From positions 9,734,001 to 9,798,000 of the forward strand of contig CM082589.2 in the NCBI GenBank assembly GCA_040954595.2: a stretch of 64,000 bases of DNA. The letters run 5' to 3'. Numbering within the stretch: position 1 is the stretch's first letter; the number at the start of each line of letters is the position of its first letter. This DNA is from Balanoglossus misakiensis (taxonomy: Eukaryota > Hemichordata). The position numbers and the translations under genes are program-made. Below the pieces are notes generated by a model. It was not told where the DNA came from, did no database searches, and was given only the letters and a program-made list of their open reading frames with translations. Below are positions 61,501-64,000 of this stretch, piece after piece.

Positions 61501-64000
61501 ATGGCCGTAATTACGCGTTCGAGACTAGTCTGTGTTTTCCTGCCTACATTCGCGAGCTCCGTTTCGACTTGAGCGTGATAGGTGATAGCCTATGACCGCT
61601 CTGATCAGAATTACACTAATTGTGTTGATTAATATTATTAGGTTAAACAGGATATTCCTCCGAGTCCACGAACGCTTACGACAGCAACTGATGCTATATG
61701 TATGTCTCTGCTCGCGGCAATGGAATACAAGGTCTTGTGCAACATAATATTTAGTCGTATCGCCAATTATAAAATGTCACAATTAAAATGACATCGAATT
61801 ATATCAGTCATCAGCGCTGGCCATTTGAGTTTGGATTTTCATTGTTCGACAGAGAATGATAATTTGATTGTAGCGTAGAAATCTTTGCACCGACCGCGGC
61901 ACATACAGCATCAAAGGACGCATCGATTGCTGCGCGTTCTCTTAATCATGCACGCGAAATGTTAGAATTAAGTAAAAATGTAGCAGAACCTTTTCTCTTG
62001 ACGCAACAGAAATCTTGCCGATTCAGGGAGTTATGATAAATCGTTTCGCACACTTAGTGAAAAACACGGGAAGGCCCCGTAACCGCCGAACACTTATGTT
62101 TCGTTCTAGTGGTAAACTGACCGTGAACGTTGGTTGTATTACCGTCCTGGTGACGTTATGAACTGTAAATTCTGTCAGAAATTCAATAAACGATCGTATA
62201 AAACAAGACGTCGTGCAAGTGACTGAGACAAGACACCATCAAAGTGCGCAGGCAGAGAGTGCAGCACATCAAGACGCTATGAAACGTGAACTGGTAGGCC
62301 CTAGACCTTAACAAGCAGAATATTGCCGAGTTTCATTGCCGAAGTAGTACAGACAGACACAATCTCACCGGCTTTCAGAGACTTTTATTTTTTAATAGCC
62401 AACAAGCGAATAATTCCCCATACCACGAATTTTGAGCCAGTGAATTACCGGTACTGACGCAACTCGGTTTATCAATGAAAGACAGTTTCCCGGAGAACCG
62501 GAGTCTGGGGGCCGTAGTCGGTTCTCGGGAACCTGTGTGAACGAGTATTGCGGCGACAAGTCGATAAAAAATCTATGAATCCTGACATCGGTCCTCGAGA
62601 ATAAATCGATTAAAGAAATGTAGACTTGAATTTGTACTCAATAAATAAGGCTGTCACGGTAGACGAAACTACTGATGTCAACATAAGCGAGCAGTTGACT
62701 CGAACTGTAGACATTTACATGTAGATGAGTCCGGTAATTTATTATCAGTGAATTCAAAGTTCTTGAAACTCAATGAATCACTGAAACGTACCCGATACTG
62801 ACAATGAACAGAGCGCGACACTTGGGGCGAAAACATAGCTCGGCATATGTTACGAAGTCTTTAGAAGAGAAAAAATCAGATTTGGCCTAGTTGGTATCGG
62901 CACCGATGAGTTATGACAGGCAAGAAATCTATCGTGGTTCGGCGCTTAAAATATTCAGCGAAGTCATAAGTCCAAACCGACTTCAACTGACATTATTGCC
63001 CGCGATGTAGCTCCCACGAAGCGGCTTACTTCGATGTTGCGGCAGTTTTATGACTTCTACAGCGCTGTGCCGCACTACACGCAATTCAGATAAAACTGCG
63101 TGTCTGAGAAACTGCACGCCTCTCTATACTATTTCTCTTAGATCACTGCCTAAGTTTCCAAAGACGTGCGTTCGTCCCTGCGCGTTTTTCATCATTTCAA
63201 ATAATATACTCCAAACTGAAGCGACAAGCATGGTTTCTCTTCTTATTTCTGATCACATCAGTATAAAAGACCAGAAACATTGAATCTCAAACAGTTTTCA
63301 TGTTTTCGTTTACGGCCTAACGGTAACCACCACCCCCACGACCGCTTCCGCGGACAGACTCTCCCACAACCCTGCGTATAGTTATAGGCGGCGAGAGGGG
63401 ATGTGAGAGAGTCTGATACTTCCATGTAACTTGTATGTACACCCTCTCAAAATCTTGAAGGGGCACGGACTGGGGAGAGACTTACGTCTCACCCAGAAAT
63501 TGTTATTGAGTGAATGCGAATGTAATTGAAGAGCTGCCAGAGTCAAATTCTGACCTCTTGCTACCGGTGTTTGAACACGAAATTGTAACCCATGTTGCGC
63601 TGTACATCTGAATGTAAAAGCACCCTGCAGCATATAATTGACTGCCAAAATTTCTTTAATATCCAGTCGAGAAGTAGATGCTCTCCGAACCGAACTCAGA
63701 CTGTAGTCGAGCTAATGACATGTGCTAGCGAACAGTGCCGGCCGCACCGTCTTCTCAATTATGCCCTACATGACAGCAACTGGATTGCGAATCTACTGAC
63801 TGCACTACGCGCAATTTGTTCACACTGCACGGGCGAAATCGACAATTTAACTCATTTTATGCAATCATTATACACCCCTTGTTTGGCGCTATCGAGGTGT
63901 GTGATCAGTTCAATTTTAGTTCTGTAAATGCGATATTAGCTTAGTAGTGATACAACTGCCAACCACATCATAAAACGCGGTTTTAACCAGCATGTCTGAC
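58581..64000. other. Apparently unique sequence, no supported gene
   Basis: ORFs of 60-111 codons occur on both strands (for example 59437-59162 minus with one hydrophobic N-terminal stretch, and 63592-63927 plus). None has a recognised domain or convincing exon borders. C16 lies at 60611-60626. A 21-bp palindrome is at 59624-59644. Regulatory or intronic sequence of a neighbouring gene is possible. Confidence 0.45.
59624..59644. repeat. Loop-free GC palindrome
   Basis: AGCGTCGGGG, one central C, then CCCCGACGCT: a perfect 10-bp inverted repeat. Confidence 0.85.

Overview
The window is eukaryotic repeat-rich DNA, not bacterial. It has spliced coding pieces, a tRNA-derived SINE, two LTR retrotransposons, several DNA transposons and long tandem arrays. 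I see no bacterial-type operons, CRISPR arrays or complete host genes. A marine invertebrate, probably a deuterostome, fits best: the central retrotransposon carries integrase upstream of reverse transcriptase, a Gmr1-type order known mainly from deuterostomes. The species cannot be named from this.

Layout. 1-1557 is the 3' end of a Ty3/gypsy element: integrase, C-terminal tail after an in-frame stop, polypurine tract, 154-bp LTR. A probable spliced exon (1587-1691) begins 29 bp beyond the LTR. 1.9-7.4 kb is a mosaic of degenerate dispersed repeats, a SINE and a 342-bp foldback element. From an undetermined point before 10.6 kb to about 20.2 kb lies a decayed Gmr1-like element (tRNA-Pro type primer site, gag with a SCAN-related capsid region and zinc knuckle, DSG protease, integrase, then reverse transcriptase). 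Its integrase N-terminus is split by a 5,473-bp DNA transposon (12714-18186) with CACT termini and a 3-bp target duplication. That transposon carries a large one-intron minus-strand transposase-like gene and a convergent 216-codon plus-strand ORF.

20.3-24.2 kb holds a short minisatellite and several non-autonomous DNA elements: a 928-bp element with a 9-bp target duplication, a TA-flanked MITE and foldbacks. 24188-54078 is one ~30-kb satellite with a ~78-bp monomer and nested higher-order duplications; nearly every long ORF there is an artefact of the 26-codon period. Two unrelated arrays follow: four ~238-bp units with nuclear-receptor-type direct repeats (54146-55070), and 22 units of ~130 bp (55474-58313). 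58.3-64 kb is apparently unique sequence in which I recognise no gene.

There is no working pathway here. The interest lies in nested insertion history, satellite architecture, and a transposase gene broken only at three short A-runs, which may be assembly errors rather than real decay.
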